DNA of 47,248 nucleotides from a virus: the IMG/VR virus record IMGVR_UViG_3300008113_000326, positions 1 through 47,248 of that record; one strand, 5' to 3'. Both the position numbers and the translations under genes were made by a program. Below the pieces are notes generated by a model. That model was not told the DNA's origin, made no database searches, and was given only the letters and a program-made list of their open reading frames with translations. Position 1 is the first letter of the stretch, and each line of letters opens with the position of its first letter. Below, piece after piece: positions 23,662-30,698 of the stretch.

Positions 23662-24915
23662 ATGAAAAATATTGGTTTTATTGGTCTAGGAAAACTAGGC
23701 ATGGACTGTGCAGAAGTATTTGCAGAAAAACACACAGTGCGGGGTTATGATATTTACCCACGCTCAAGTGACTCAGTCAAAGTTTGCAGCATTGAAGATA
23801 CCATTGAGCAAAGCGAATGGATTTTTATTGCAGTACCAACTCCACACACAGAAGGATATGATGGTTCTGTTCCGAGCAGTCATATGGAGCCCAAGGACTT
23901 TGGTCACGAAGCAGTGATTGATGCCATTCACAACGTGAACCGATATGCAACCAGTCCCAAGAAGATTGTGCTGATCAGCACTGTGTTGCCCGGAACCACA
24001 CGCCGTAAATTTTACTCGCTGCTGGACTCACAACATCAGTTCTTGTACAATCCGTATTTGATTGCCATGGGCAGTGTGAAATGGGACATGGTCAATCCTG
24101 AAATGATCATGATTGGCACTGAAGACGGTAACCCTAATACTCTAGCAGGCGAACTGATTGATATTTACAAAACAATCATGCAAAACAATCCACGCTACGA
24201 AATTGGCACCTGGGACGAGTGCGAAGCCATCAAGATCTTCTACAACACATTTATTTCAGCCAAGGTTGGCTTGGTCAACATGATTCAGGACTTTGCGCTA
24301 AAAATTGGTCACATCAATGTTGACGTTGTAACCGATGCGCTTGCACGTAGCACCATGCGTATCATGGGGCCCAAGTACATGACAGCAGGCATGGGTGACG
24401 CAGGTGCTTGCCATCCAAGAGACAACATTGCTCTGCGTTGGTTGGCCAAAGAATACGACATTGGCTACGACTTGTTCGATACTGTGATGCATGCTAGAGA
24501 AATACAAGCAAAAAATCTAGCTCAGTTCTTGTTTGACACAGCACTCCAGGATGGAAAGGCTTTTGGTCTCTTGCCTATTGTGATTCACGGCAAGGCCTAC
24601 AAACCTGATGTACCCTATTGCATTGGCAGCTACAGCACCCTGGTTGGACACTACTTGAAAGAGCTGGGAGTTCTAGTCAAGTATGTTGACCCACTGGCCG
24701 ACGACCCGGCTGATGTAGTGGCTAGTGTTGATCATCCTGCAGTATTTTTGTGGGCACACAATCGCAAGATTACCTATGAATACACTGGTGATCAATTGGA
24801 TACCTTGCCCTATTGCGAAATTCCAAAAGGCAGCATTATTGTTGATCCCTGGCGAAAACTATCCAGTACTCCTGATGTCAAGGTAGTACACTATGGCAAC
24901 ACAAGACCTGTTTAA
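23662..24915 (+). CDS. UDP-glucose/GDP-mannose 6-dehydrogenase family protein
   Basis: 417 residues from ATG 23662 (AAGGG upstream). It oxidises a nucleotide sugar to the uronic acid with two NAD+. The N-terminal Rossmann motif is GFIGLGKLG, ISTVLPGTT follows, a central helical dimerisation domain spans ~190-290, and the catalytic cysteine is C250 in GDAGACHPRDN. A C-terminal nucleotide-sugar-binding domain contains HGKAYKPDVPYC. Active-site spacing looks complete. Together with the adjacent glycosyltransferase-like gene it could build a modified sugar; the exact substrate is open. Confidence 0.9.
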   Translation: MKNIGFIGLGKLGMDCAEVFAEKHTVRGYDIYPRSSDSVKVCSIEDTIEQSEWIFIAVPTPHTEGYDGSVPSSHMEPKDFGHEAVIDAIHNVNRYATSPKKIVLISTVLPGTTRRKFYSLLDSQHQFLYNPYLIAMGSVKWDMVNPEMIMIGTEDGNPNTLAGELIDIYKTIMQNNPRYEIGTWDECEAIKIFYNTFISAKVGLVNMIQDFALKIGHINVDVVTDALARSTMRIMGPKYMTAGMGDAGACHPRDNIALRWLAKEYDIGYDLFDTVMHAREIQAKNLAQFLFDTALQDGKAFGLLPIVIHGKAYKPDVPYCIGSYSTLVGHYLKELGVLVKYVDPLADDPADVVASVDHPAVFLWAHNRKITYEYTGDQLDTLPYCEIPKGSIIVDPWRKLSSTPDVKVVHYGNTRPV

Positions 24916-25411
24916 ATATCATCTCCCAGTGTTCTGGGATGATGAGTTCAAAGGTCTAGACTATGTCAACGAAGAATTCAATGACATTGCAAACCTTGAA
25001 CGATGGACCAAATTAGGATATGCCAACAAGTTCACTGGAGACATGTGTGACATGCGCAGGCCACAGCCCAGTTGGAATTATCAATTCATAAAGATTTTCC
25101 AGGAAATGGGCTGGAAAGATATTGGTACCAGCTATTACAGAATGGGTACTGGCACCATCTTGCCCACACACAGTGATTTGTATCTGCGTTACATAGACGT
25201 TTTCAAGCTGCAAGGACAAGAGCACAAGATACGCCGAGCTATTGTGTTTTTAGAAGATTGGAAACCAGGTCACTATTTTGAAGGCAATGGCCACCCAACT
25301 GTGAACTGGCGTGCTGGAGATGTAGTAGAGTGGGCTTACGATGCTGCGCACCTGGCTGCCAACCTTGGCCTAGACCCTAGATACACACTGCAAATCACAG
25401 GACACGTATGA
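24893..25411 (+). CDS. 2OG-Fe(II) oxygenase-like hydroxylase
   Basis: 172 residues. It has the aspartyl/prolyl-hydroxylase-like jelly roll seen in many aquatic phages: HSD motif (H93, D95) in ILPTHSDLYLRY, a distal iron ligand H153 in AYDAAHLAANLG and a 2-oxoglutarate arginine near R163 (DPRYTLQITGH). All ligands are present. It overlaps the sugar dehydrogenase by 23 bases and the next gene by four. The substrate is unknown; hydroxylation of a virion protein or small molecule in the same cluster is possible. Confidence 0.85.
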   Translation: MATQDLFKYHLPVFWDDEFKGLDYVNEEFNDIANLERWTKLGYANKFTGDMCDMRRPQPSWNYQFIKIFQEMGWKDIGTSYYRMGTGTILPTHSDLYLRYIDVFKLQGQEHKIRRAIVFLEDWKPGHYFEGNGHPTVNWRAGDVVEWAYDAAHLAANLGLDPRYTLQITGHV

Positions 25412-26216
25412 TCAATTCCTACAACGAATGGGACCGTCTAAGAAGAATTGTTGTTGGCGATGCAAGCCATGCCAACTGGCCCAGGCACGATCCTGTGTTC
25501 AGTGCTGAAGCCAAAAACACCCTGTGGAAAGAAACTCGGATACACTGAACTTTCAAGTCCACGATGGCTTGTACAACTATTGCCCACGTGATAGACTAAT
25601 TGTACATGGATCAACTATAATTGATCCTGCCATGATGTATCCCTGCAGAGACATGGAACTACAGTGCTATCATGACATTGTGGATCAAGCTGAGCACTAT
25701 CACTTTATGCCTCGCAACAAAGGCATGATACTAGACGCTGCCAATGTGTTGCGCTTGGGCCCAGACCAAATGTTGTTTTTGGAATCAGCCAGCGGAAATA
25801 GAGCAGCCTATGACTGGTTGTGCCACACCTTGCCTGATGTGAAAATTGAACTGTGCAACTTCTATGCTGGCGTGCATATTGATTCAACCATTGTGGCCTT
25901 GAACAAGGACACATTTGTTGTCAACGGTAGTCGTGTGACTGCTGATACCATGCCCCGGATGTTGCAGGGCAAAACGATCATCATGATCAATGACGTAGTA
26001 GCACAAGGATTCCATGAATACCCATATGCCTCAAAATGGATTGCACTCAACATGTTGAGCATTGATCCCCAAACAGTTATTGTTGATGCGGCACAAGAGT
26101 CAATGATTAACGTGTTAGAGGCCTTGAATTTTACCGTTGTTCCACTGACACTACGGCACAGCAGAACCCTGGGCGGCGGATTCCACTGTGTGACTCTGGA
26201 TTTGGTTAGAAGTTAA
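25408..26216 (+). pseudogene. Interrupted amidinotransferase (AGAT-like)
   Basis: Two frames together encode one amidinotransferase. The N-terminus (MINSYNEWDRLRRIVVGDAS, then ANWPRHDPVF and WKETR) is in one frame and stops at 25551. The rest (FQVHDGLYNYCPRDRLIVHG, IDPAMMYPCRDMEL) continues in a second frame, open from GTG 25524 to 26216. Against the family as I remember it, about 40 codons are missing at the junction, so this is a deletion plus frameshift. Catalytic residues of the second part survive: D (MILDAANVLRLG), H (AGVHIDST) and C (GGGFHCVTLD). The enzyme would transfer an amidino group from arginine. It is probably inactive unless the break is a sequence error. Confidence 0.8.
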
Positions 26217-26509
26217 ACTTGTTCTTCTAGTGTGGCAGTTATGCCACTAAATGCAGCAAAATGATCAACAAAGGCCTGTGCAGAACTTTCAAGATTCCAT
26301 GAGCGTTTGACAATCTTTGTATTGTCGCCACTTGACAGAGTTTCATTTGGATCAATAGGGGCTTCATAACCTATTGTTGATAACCCGGCTCCATCAATGG
26401 CTTTGAGTTCGTCTTTTTTTTGTATTGAACTAGTTATCATCTGAGTTCTTTCAGCTTCATCCATCGCTCTCATTGCCACTAGATCATAAGTTACAGTTGT
26501 AATCCACAT
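26213..26509 (-). CDS. Small unknown protein, minus strand
   Basis: 98 residues: MWITTVTYDLVAMRAMDEAE, then a mixed acidic sequence and a helical C-terminus SSAQAFVDHFAAFSGITATL. AAGGAG precedes the start, and a CATAAATA box (26527-26534) lies 17 bases upstream. No family is recognised. It is divergent from the UvdE gene and convergent with the amidinotransferase remnant. Confidence 0.6.
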   Translation of the reverse strand: MWITTVTYDLVAMRAMDEAERTQMITSSIQKKDELKAIDGAGLSTIGYEAPIDPNETLSSGDNTKIVKRSWNLESSAQAFVDHFAAFSGITATLEEQV

Positions 26510-26526
26510 AAAAATCTCCTTTTGAA

Positions 26527-26534
26527 TATTTATG
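26527..26534 (-). promoter_or_regulatory. Late-type promoter box (CATAAATA)
   Basis: On the minus strand the sequence reads CATAAATA, one base from the T4 late consensus TATAAATA and a fit to the NATAAATA form of T4-like cyanophages. It is 17 bases upstream of the ATG of the gene at 26213-26509, leaving just enough leader for AAGGAG. Confidence 0.45.
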
Positions 26535-26544
26535 CCAATTGCGC

Positions 26545-26573
26545 TTGACCAATAATCAATATTACGTTATAAT
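26545..26573 (+). promoter_or_regulatory. Sigma70 promoter for uvdE, leaderless layout
   Basis: TTGACC (26545-26550), 17-base spacer, TATAAT (26568-26573). The start codon at 26580 is only six bases past the -10 box, exactly where transcription is expected to begin. The mRNA is therefore predicted to have no leader. It lacks the ACAGCAA leader of the repeated module. Confidence 0.82.
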
Positions 26574-26579
26574 AAAGGC

Positions 26580-27608
26580 ATGATTACACCTAAAATTGGC
26601 TTCTGCTGCAAATGGCTCAATGATCCGTCCGAATGTGGCGGCATGAAAGTCAATGCTGTGGATCGTGAACTAAACGGTCGATCAACCACCATGCGTTGGC
26701 TTCGAGAGCATGCAGATGAGGCCGAACAGCGGCAATGGGACATAATGAATCACAATGCCGCAGCAGCAGTTCGTCTGATTGAAAGAGTGGCCACATTGCC
26801 ACCTGAACGTAGAATGGTTCGACTGGGCAGTGAAATGCTGCAAGGCTACACTGAAGCCAGCTGGATTGACTGGTGGCAGCAAGCAGAGATACAAGATCAT
26901 TGTGCCCGAATCTTTGCTCCTGTGGGCGAAACTGCCCGCAGACTGGGAGTACGAATCAGTTTCCATCCCGGGCAGTTCTGTGTGCTGGCCAGCGAAAGTG
27001 ATGAAATTGTAGAGCGCAGCATCCTGGAATTTGAATATCATGCAGACATGGCTCGCTGGATGGGCTATGGCAAAACCTGGCACGATCACGATTTTAAAAT
27101 TAACGTACATTTGTCGGGTAAAGGTGGTCCCGACAAGTTTTTGCGCACACTGGGTCGATTGACTCCCGAAGCGCGAAATCTAATTACCATCGAGAATGAC
27201 GAGATGACAAATGGGATTGATACTACTTTGCTTGTGGCTAAGCATGTTGCTCTTGTGCTGGATGTACACCACCACTGGATCAACTCGGGGGAATACATCA
27301 CCCCCACTGACTCTCGTACAATGCGGGTTATTGAGTCTTGGCGTGGTCAGCGTCCTGCTCTTCACTACAGTGTTAGTCGTGAAGATATTTTGGTCGGGCA
27401 TGATCGAAGCGTTCGACCAGACCTTGCTGAACTTCTTGATCGAGGTTATAAGAAACAGAAACTCCGGGCACATAGTGACTTCATGTGGAATGATGCCTGC
27501 AATGAATGGATCATAGGGTTTGCTGAAAATTTTGACATTCAGTGCGAGGCCAAGGGCAAGAACCTAGCATCCATACAGGTGTACGAAACCTACAAACAAT
27601 TCACATGA
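26580..27608 (+). CDS. uvsE: UV damage endonuclease UvdE/UvsE
   Basis: 342-residue TIM-barrel endonuclease that nicks 5' of UV photoproducts and some abasic sites, starting alternative excision repair. Motifs: IGFCCKWLND near the N-terminus, SFHPGQF (H129), NVHLSGKGG (H177), TIENDE (E205), LVLDVHHHW and HYSVSRED, ending in EAKGKNLA. These metal-site residues are intact and the length is typical. Not homologous to T4 DenV, it is the analogous repair enzyme. Transcription probably starts at its own ATG. Confidence 0.93.
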   Translation: MITPKIGFCCKWLNDPSECGGMKVNAVDRELNGRSTTMRWLREHADEAEQRQWDIMNHNAAAAVRLIERVATLPPERRMVRLGSEMLQGYTEASWIDWWQQAEIQDHCARIFAPVGETARRLGVRISFHPGQFCVLASESDEIVERSILEFEYHADMARWMGYGKTWHDHDFKINVHLSGKGGPDKFLRTLGRLTPEARNLITIENDEMTNGIDTTLLVAKHVALVLDVHHHWINSGEYITPTDSRTMRVIESWRGQRPALHYSVSREDILVGHDRSVRPDLAELLDRGYKKQKLRAHSDFMWNDACNEWIIGFAENFDIQCEAKGKNLASIQVYETYKQFT

Positions 27609-27895
27609 ACATAATTCTCAAAGATATTTTTACCTGGATACATGATGATTACAAAACTAACAGATTTCGTTTTGTCGTGGAAGTACTTGCTTGGGCTATC
27701 AGTATTGGCTGTAGCATTACGATGGCTGCCACTGTCCCCAATCCCCCTTTACTTGCTATGTATCCTGTTTGGATCCTTGGTTGTGCTATGTACGCTTGGG
27801 CTAGTTGGACTCGCAAATCGTTTGGTATGTTGGCTAACTACATCTTGTTGGTGACCATTGACAGTGTTGGCCTGGTCAGGATGCTGACACAATAA
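27605..27895 (+). CDS. Small multi-pass membrane protein
   Basis: 96 residues from ATG 27605, overlapping the uvsE stop (ATGA). After a charged N-terminus (WIHDDYKTNRFRFVVEV) there are about three hydrophobic segments (AWAISIGCSITMAATV, LLAMYPVWILGCAMYAWASW, GMLANYILLVTIDSVGLV). The pattern is reminiscent of small PnuC-like or SemiSWEET-like membrane proteins in T4-like aquatic phages, but no transporter signature is certain. Confidence 0.65.
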   Translation: MNIILKDIFTWIHDDYKTNRFRFVVEVLAWAISIGCSITMAATVPNPPLLAMYPVWILGCAMYAWASWTRKSFGMLANYILLVTIDSVGLVRMLTQ

Positions 27896-27915
27896 TTTTA
27901 TCATAATCATCACCT

Positions 27916-28542
27916 CTATTTGGATCCCTTGGCATAATCATCTCTTTCTTTCTGTTCTTTGGCAACACGTTCTTTTTGTTGCTGTCGTATAACTACAATT
28001 CGTGCTGCTACCTTTTGTTCATAAATTCTTCGTTCTTCCATTTGCCCATAGATGCCAATGCCAACCATACCAAACGTAGCAACAACAACAGACCCTGCTA
28101 GAAAATACATGGCAAGCATGAATGTGTCTGCCATCTTTTTCTTGTGTTCTAATTGACGTTTTTCTTCTTCACGCTCTGCTGCTGCACGTTCCTTGACCAG
28201 TCTAGTGCGTTCCTTGATCATGTCCTCCCAGATCTGCGGCTTGTTCAACTGCCACAGAATCATGTCTTTTAATTCACGCTCGGCCTGTCTAAGAGCATCG
28301 CTATGCATGGCCAACTGAAGAGCCTGCGATCCTAGTTCTGCGTCAGTTTTTCCTAGAAGTTGAGCTTTTGCTTTTGCTTTTGAGCGAGCTCTATGAATAG
28401 AATCAGAAGAATCAAAAAATTTACTGAATTGACCGTACAGGCTGTTGATATCTTTGCCCAGGGCTATGGCTTGTTTGATATGTCCAACTGCTGACTGTGC
28501 TGCGGCAAAGGCCAATCCAATTGTGATGGGATCCACAATCAC
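27916..28542 (-). CDS. Coiled-coil protein with one membrane segment
   Basis: 208 residues. N-terminal MIVDPITIGLAFAAAQSAVG is followed by a charged helical body with a long coiled coil (~105-140: KERTRLVKERAAAEREEEKR), a membrane segment (~141-165: LAMYFLAGSVVVATFGMVGI) and a basic C-terminal tail (QQQKERVAKEQKERDDY). Similar proteins occur in large aquatic myophages; the function is unknown. It overlaps the upstream small exported protein gene by four bases. Confidence 0.65.
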   Translation of the reverse strand: MIVDPITIGLAFAAAQSAVGHIKQAIALGKDINSLYGQFSKFFDSSDSIHRARSKAKAKAQLLGKTDAELGSQALQLAMHSDALRQAERELKDMILWQLNKPQIWEDMIKERTRLVKERAAAEREEEKRQLEHKKKMADTFMLAMYFLAGSVVVATFGMVGIGIYGQMEERRIYEQKVAARIVVIRQQQKERVAKEQKERDDYAKGSK

Positions 28543-28760
28543 CCGCCTCTTTTACATATTTCTGGATACAGTCTGTTGGCGCAATCTTTCTTTTGCCATT
28601 CTACACAAACTACTTGACGATTATACACATCGCCCGTCCAGGTCCATCTAACACATGACTGCGTTTGATCCGCAGGTTTTCCAGCGTCCTTTTTGGTCTG
28701 AGCGTCTGAACTCAGCATACCCAAACACACAACAACAATAAACACTATAGTTTTGATCAC
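28539..28760 (-). CDS. Small exported protein, two disulfides possible
   Basis: 73 residues. A signal peptide covers about residues 1-20 (MIKTIVFIVVVCLGMLSSDA). The mature part has four cysteines and a WTWTGDVYNRQVVCVEWQKK section I recall from small secreted proteins of T4-like aquatic phages. It is probably periplasmic. A terminator lies directly upstream, so it needs its own promoter or readthrough. Confidence 0.65.
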   Translation of the reverse strand: MIKTIVFIVVVCLGMLSSDAQTKKDAGKPADQTQSCVRWTWTGDVYNRQVVCVEWQKKDCANRLYPEICKRGG

Positions 28761-28762
28761 AA

Positions 28763-28795
28763 AAAAGCCCCATACCGTATTTACGTGGGGCTTTT
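28763..28795 (-). terminator. Terminator after the desaturase gene
   Basis: AAAAGCCCCA (28763-28772) and TGGGGCTTTT (28786-28795) form a 10-bp stem with a 13-base loop. On the minus strand the stem is followed by six T bases, so it should stop transcription leaving the desaturase gene (28814-29530). The A/T flanks are symmetrical, so it may work in both directions. Confidence 0.82.
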
Positions 28796-28813
28796 GAATT
28801 TATAACCGTGCAG

Positions 28814-29530
28814 TTATTGCGGCTGTCTTGTGGTCACAGTTGCGAGGCCCAGGGATTTAAGCACAGTGATATACATCCAGCCTATGTCAAACTCAAACCA
28901 ACGACGGCTCAGTCGAGGGTTAGCAGGATCCAGATGATGGTTATTATGCAGGCATTCCCCACCAACAATAATATCCCAAGGACTAATGTTTCTACTGTGA
29001 TCTTTGGTTTTGCCATTTCGATATCCTATCCAGTGTCCTACACCGTTGACCACACCTGCGGCCCAGAACGGTATCCAAATCATTTGTATGCCCCAGATCA
29101 AGGGCCCCCACCAGCCAAACACTGCTAGGTTGAACACAAAGAGAATGCCAATGCCAAGTCTACTGTGAGCAGTGTATACGTTGCGCTCCACCCAATCAGC
29201 AGGAGTACCACGACCGTATGAATCAACCATGACTTTATCTTTGCTTGCTGCATGATATAACATTGCTCCTCGAAATAATACACGCCAAATGCCATAAACA
29301 TGTGGACTGTGTGGATCACCGGCTTGATCAGTCTTTTGATGATGCTTGCGGTGTATGGCAACCCATTGTTTGGTAACCATGCCAGTGGTCAACCATAACC
29401 AAAATCTCATGGCATGAGCAATCACAGGGTGAAAAGTCACTCCACGATGTGCTTGGCCACGGTGCAAAAACAAAGTCACGCACACTATGGTAATGTGCGT
29501 GACTACAAGAGTGTAAATTAAATATGTCAT
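28814..29530 (-). CDS. Membrane fatty acid desaturase
   Basis: 238 residues from the ATG at 29530, which overlaps the upstream stop (TAATG); the longer frame from 29611 would start inside that gene. It introduces a double bond into acyl chains with a diiron centre. All three histidine boxes are present: HRGQAH (H23, H28), HRKHHQ (H60, H63, H64) and HNNHH near residue 200. Hydrophobic stretches at about 5-22, 42-58 and ~130-165 fit the usual membrane topology. The closest pattern is the acyl-lipid/acyl-CoA delta-9 group. It would alter host membrane fluidity during infection; this is inference. Confidence 0.93.
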   Translation of the reverse strand: MTYLIYTLVVTHITIVCVTLFLHRGQAHRGVTFHPVIAHAMRFWLWLTTGMVTKQWVAIHRKHHQKTDQAGDPHSPHVYGIWRVLFRGAMLYHAASKDKVMVDSYGRGTPADWVERNVYTAHSRLGIGILFVFNLAVFGWWGPLIWGIQMIWIPFWAAGVVNGVGHWIGYRNGKTKDHSRNISPWDIIVGGECLHNNHHLDPANPRLSRRWFEFDIGWMYITVLKSLGLATVTTRQPQ

Positions 29531-30051
29531 TACATACTTAGTGGTATCCACATCCACAAGGCTTGACTTGCTAGGCCTGCTCCCACAGACCCTACCACAA
29601 TACTGATCCAAAACATGGGCATGCTCACAGCCAGGATACTGGCAGTCAACAACACAATGCCAATTTGCAACACACTACCAGCCCAGGTAAACCAAGGAGA
29701 GCGTTGGCGTGCCTCATCACGTTCTTGTTCTAGAGCACGTGCCCGGGTCATGATTTCTTCTTTGTCAGCTTTCATTCTGGCAGCTTCAGCATTGAATTTT
29801 TGTTGATTTGCAGGAATCTTGCTTTCCACCGCAGCAGTTTCGTATAACACCTGACGCATGTTCTTGGCTTGATACCAGGCCCACTGATTGTTGGCTGCTA
29901 TGGTGTTGTTCATGATCTTGCTGCTGTTTTGTCCACCAATCATGGTGCTGATGGCCAGCATTGCTGCCAGCACTACAATAACAAAACCTGCACGGTCCTT
30001 GATTTGTGCTTCACGTTCTGAGCGTGACAGGGGTTTCTTTTCTTCAGTCAT
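29530..30051 (-). CDS. DUF4337-like membrane protein
   Basis: 173 residues. Membrane segments lie near 22-40 (AGFVIVVLAAMLAISTMIGG) and two at ~125-165. Between them is a helical loop with NNTIAANNQWAWYQAKNMRQ, the NNQWAWYQAK motif characteristic of DUF4337 proteins, and a coiled coil (ARALEQERDEARQRSPW). The function is unknown. It is transcribed between a coiled-coil protein and the desaturase. Confidence 0.75.
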   Translation of the reverse strand: MTEEKKPLSRSEREAQIKDRAGFVIVVLAAMLAISTMIGGQNSSKIMNNTIAANNQWAWYQAKNMRQVLYETAAVESKIPANQQKFNAEAARMKADKEEIMTRARALEQERDEARQRSPWFTWAGSVLQIGIVLLTASILAVSMPMFWISIVVGSVGAGLASQALWMWIPLSM

Positions 30052-30066
30052 GATAGCTCCTTTAAA

Positions 30067-30687
30067 TTATTTGCCAGCCAAGGGATTGTCAATAGCCCGC
30101 TGAATCTTGTTGTCGACTTCACGTTTCAAAGTCTCAACTTCACGATTGATTTCTCTACGGGCTGTGGTAAATTCACTGTTGATTTCTTTTCGAGTCTGTT
30201 CCATGTCTCGACGTATAGCAGCAGCTTCAGTTCTGGCTCGTTCTAGGTCTTCGCGCACTGCCTTGCGCATGTCACGCATTTCTGTTTCAGTTTCACGCTG
30301 AGCATTTTTTACACTGCGTTCCACTTGTTCTGTCACAGTTTCATTACGACGAATATCGTTCTTTAGATCATTCTTGATATCACGAGTGTAGTCGCTGGTC
30401 TTGCCTGAATTTTCTTCAATCACTGCCAGACGCTTGTCAAAGCCTGACAAGTCTGGTGCTGAGTATTCAGCAATCTTTTTCTTCATGCTCTGATAATCCT
30501 TGTACACTTCAAACGCACCGTACAAGCCGCCTAGTGTTGAACTCACAATGGTGGCTGCTATCATGAGCTTGGCTGGTGTGAATTCATACCCGCCAATGCT
30601 GATCACAGTGTCTTTGCTGGCATACTTCTTTACAGCTTTTTCGGCTTGGTCAATTTTGGCATTGACATCTTTGATTTCTTCTGACAT
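30067..30687 (-). CDS. Membrane-anchored long coiled-coil protein
   Basis: 206 residues. One hydrophobic segment at about 37-60 (KLMIAATIVSSTLGGLYGAF) is followed by an almost uninterrupted coiled coil to the end (MRDMRKAVREDLERARTEAA, RREINREVETLKREVDNKIQ). It is rich in R, E and K. It resembles coiled-coil proteins found beside repeat-rich exported proteins in large aquatic phages; function unknown. It could scaffold a membrane-associated assembly. Confidence 0.7.
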   Translation of the reverse strand: MSEEIKDVNAKIDQAEKAVKKYASKDTVISIGGYEFTPAKLMIAATIVSSTLGGLYGAFEVYKDYQSMKKKIAEYSAPDLSGFDKRLAVIEENSGKTSDYTRDIKNDLKNDIRRNETVTEQVERSVKNAQRETETEMRDMRKAVREDLERARTEAAAIRRDMEQTRKEINSEFTTARREINREVETLKREVDNKIQRAIDNPLAGK

Positions 30688-30698
30688 TTTGGTCTCCT

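Noticed and set aside
29531-29611. 27-codon N-terminal extension of the desaturase
   Set aside because: The extension is polar and unlike any desaturase; ATG at 29530 overlaps the upstream stop, as is usual in this genome.
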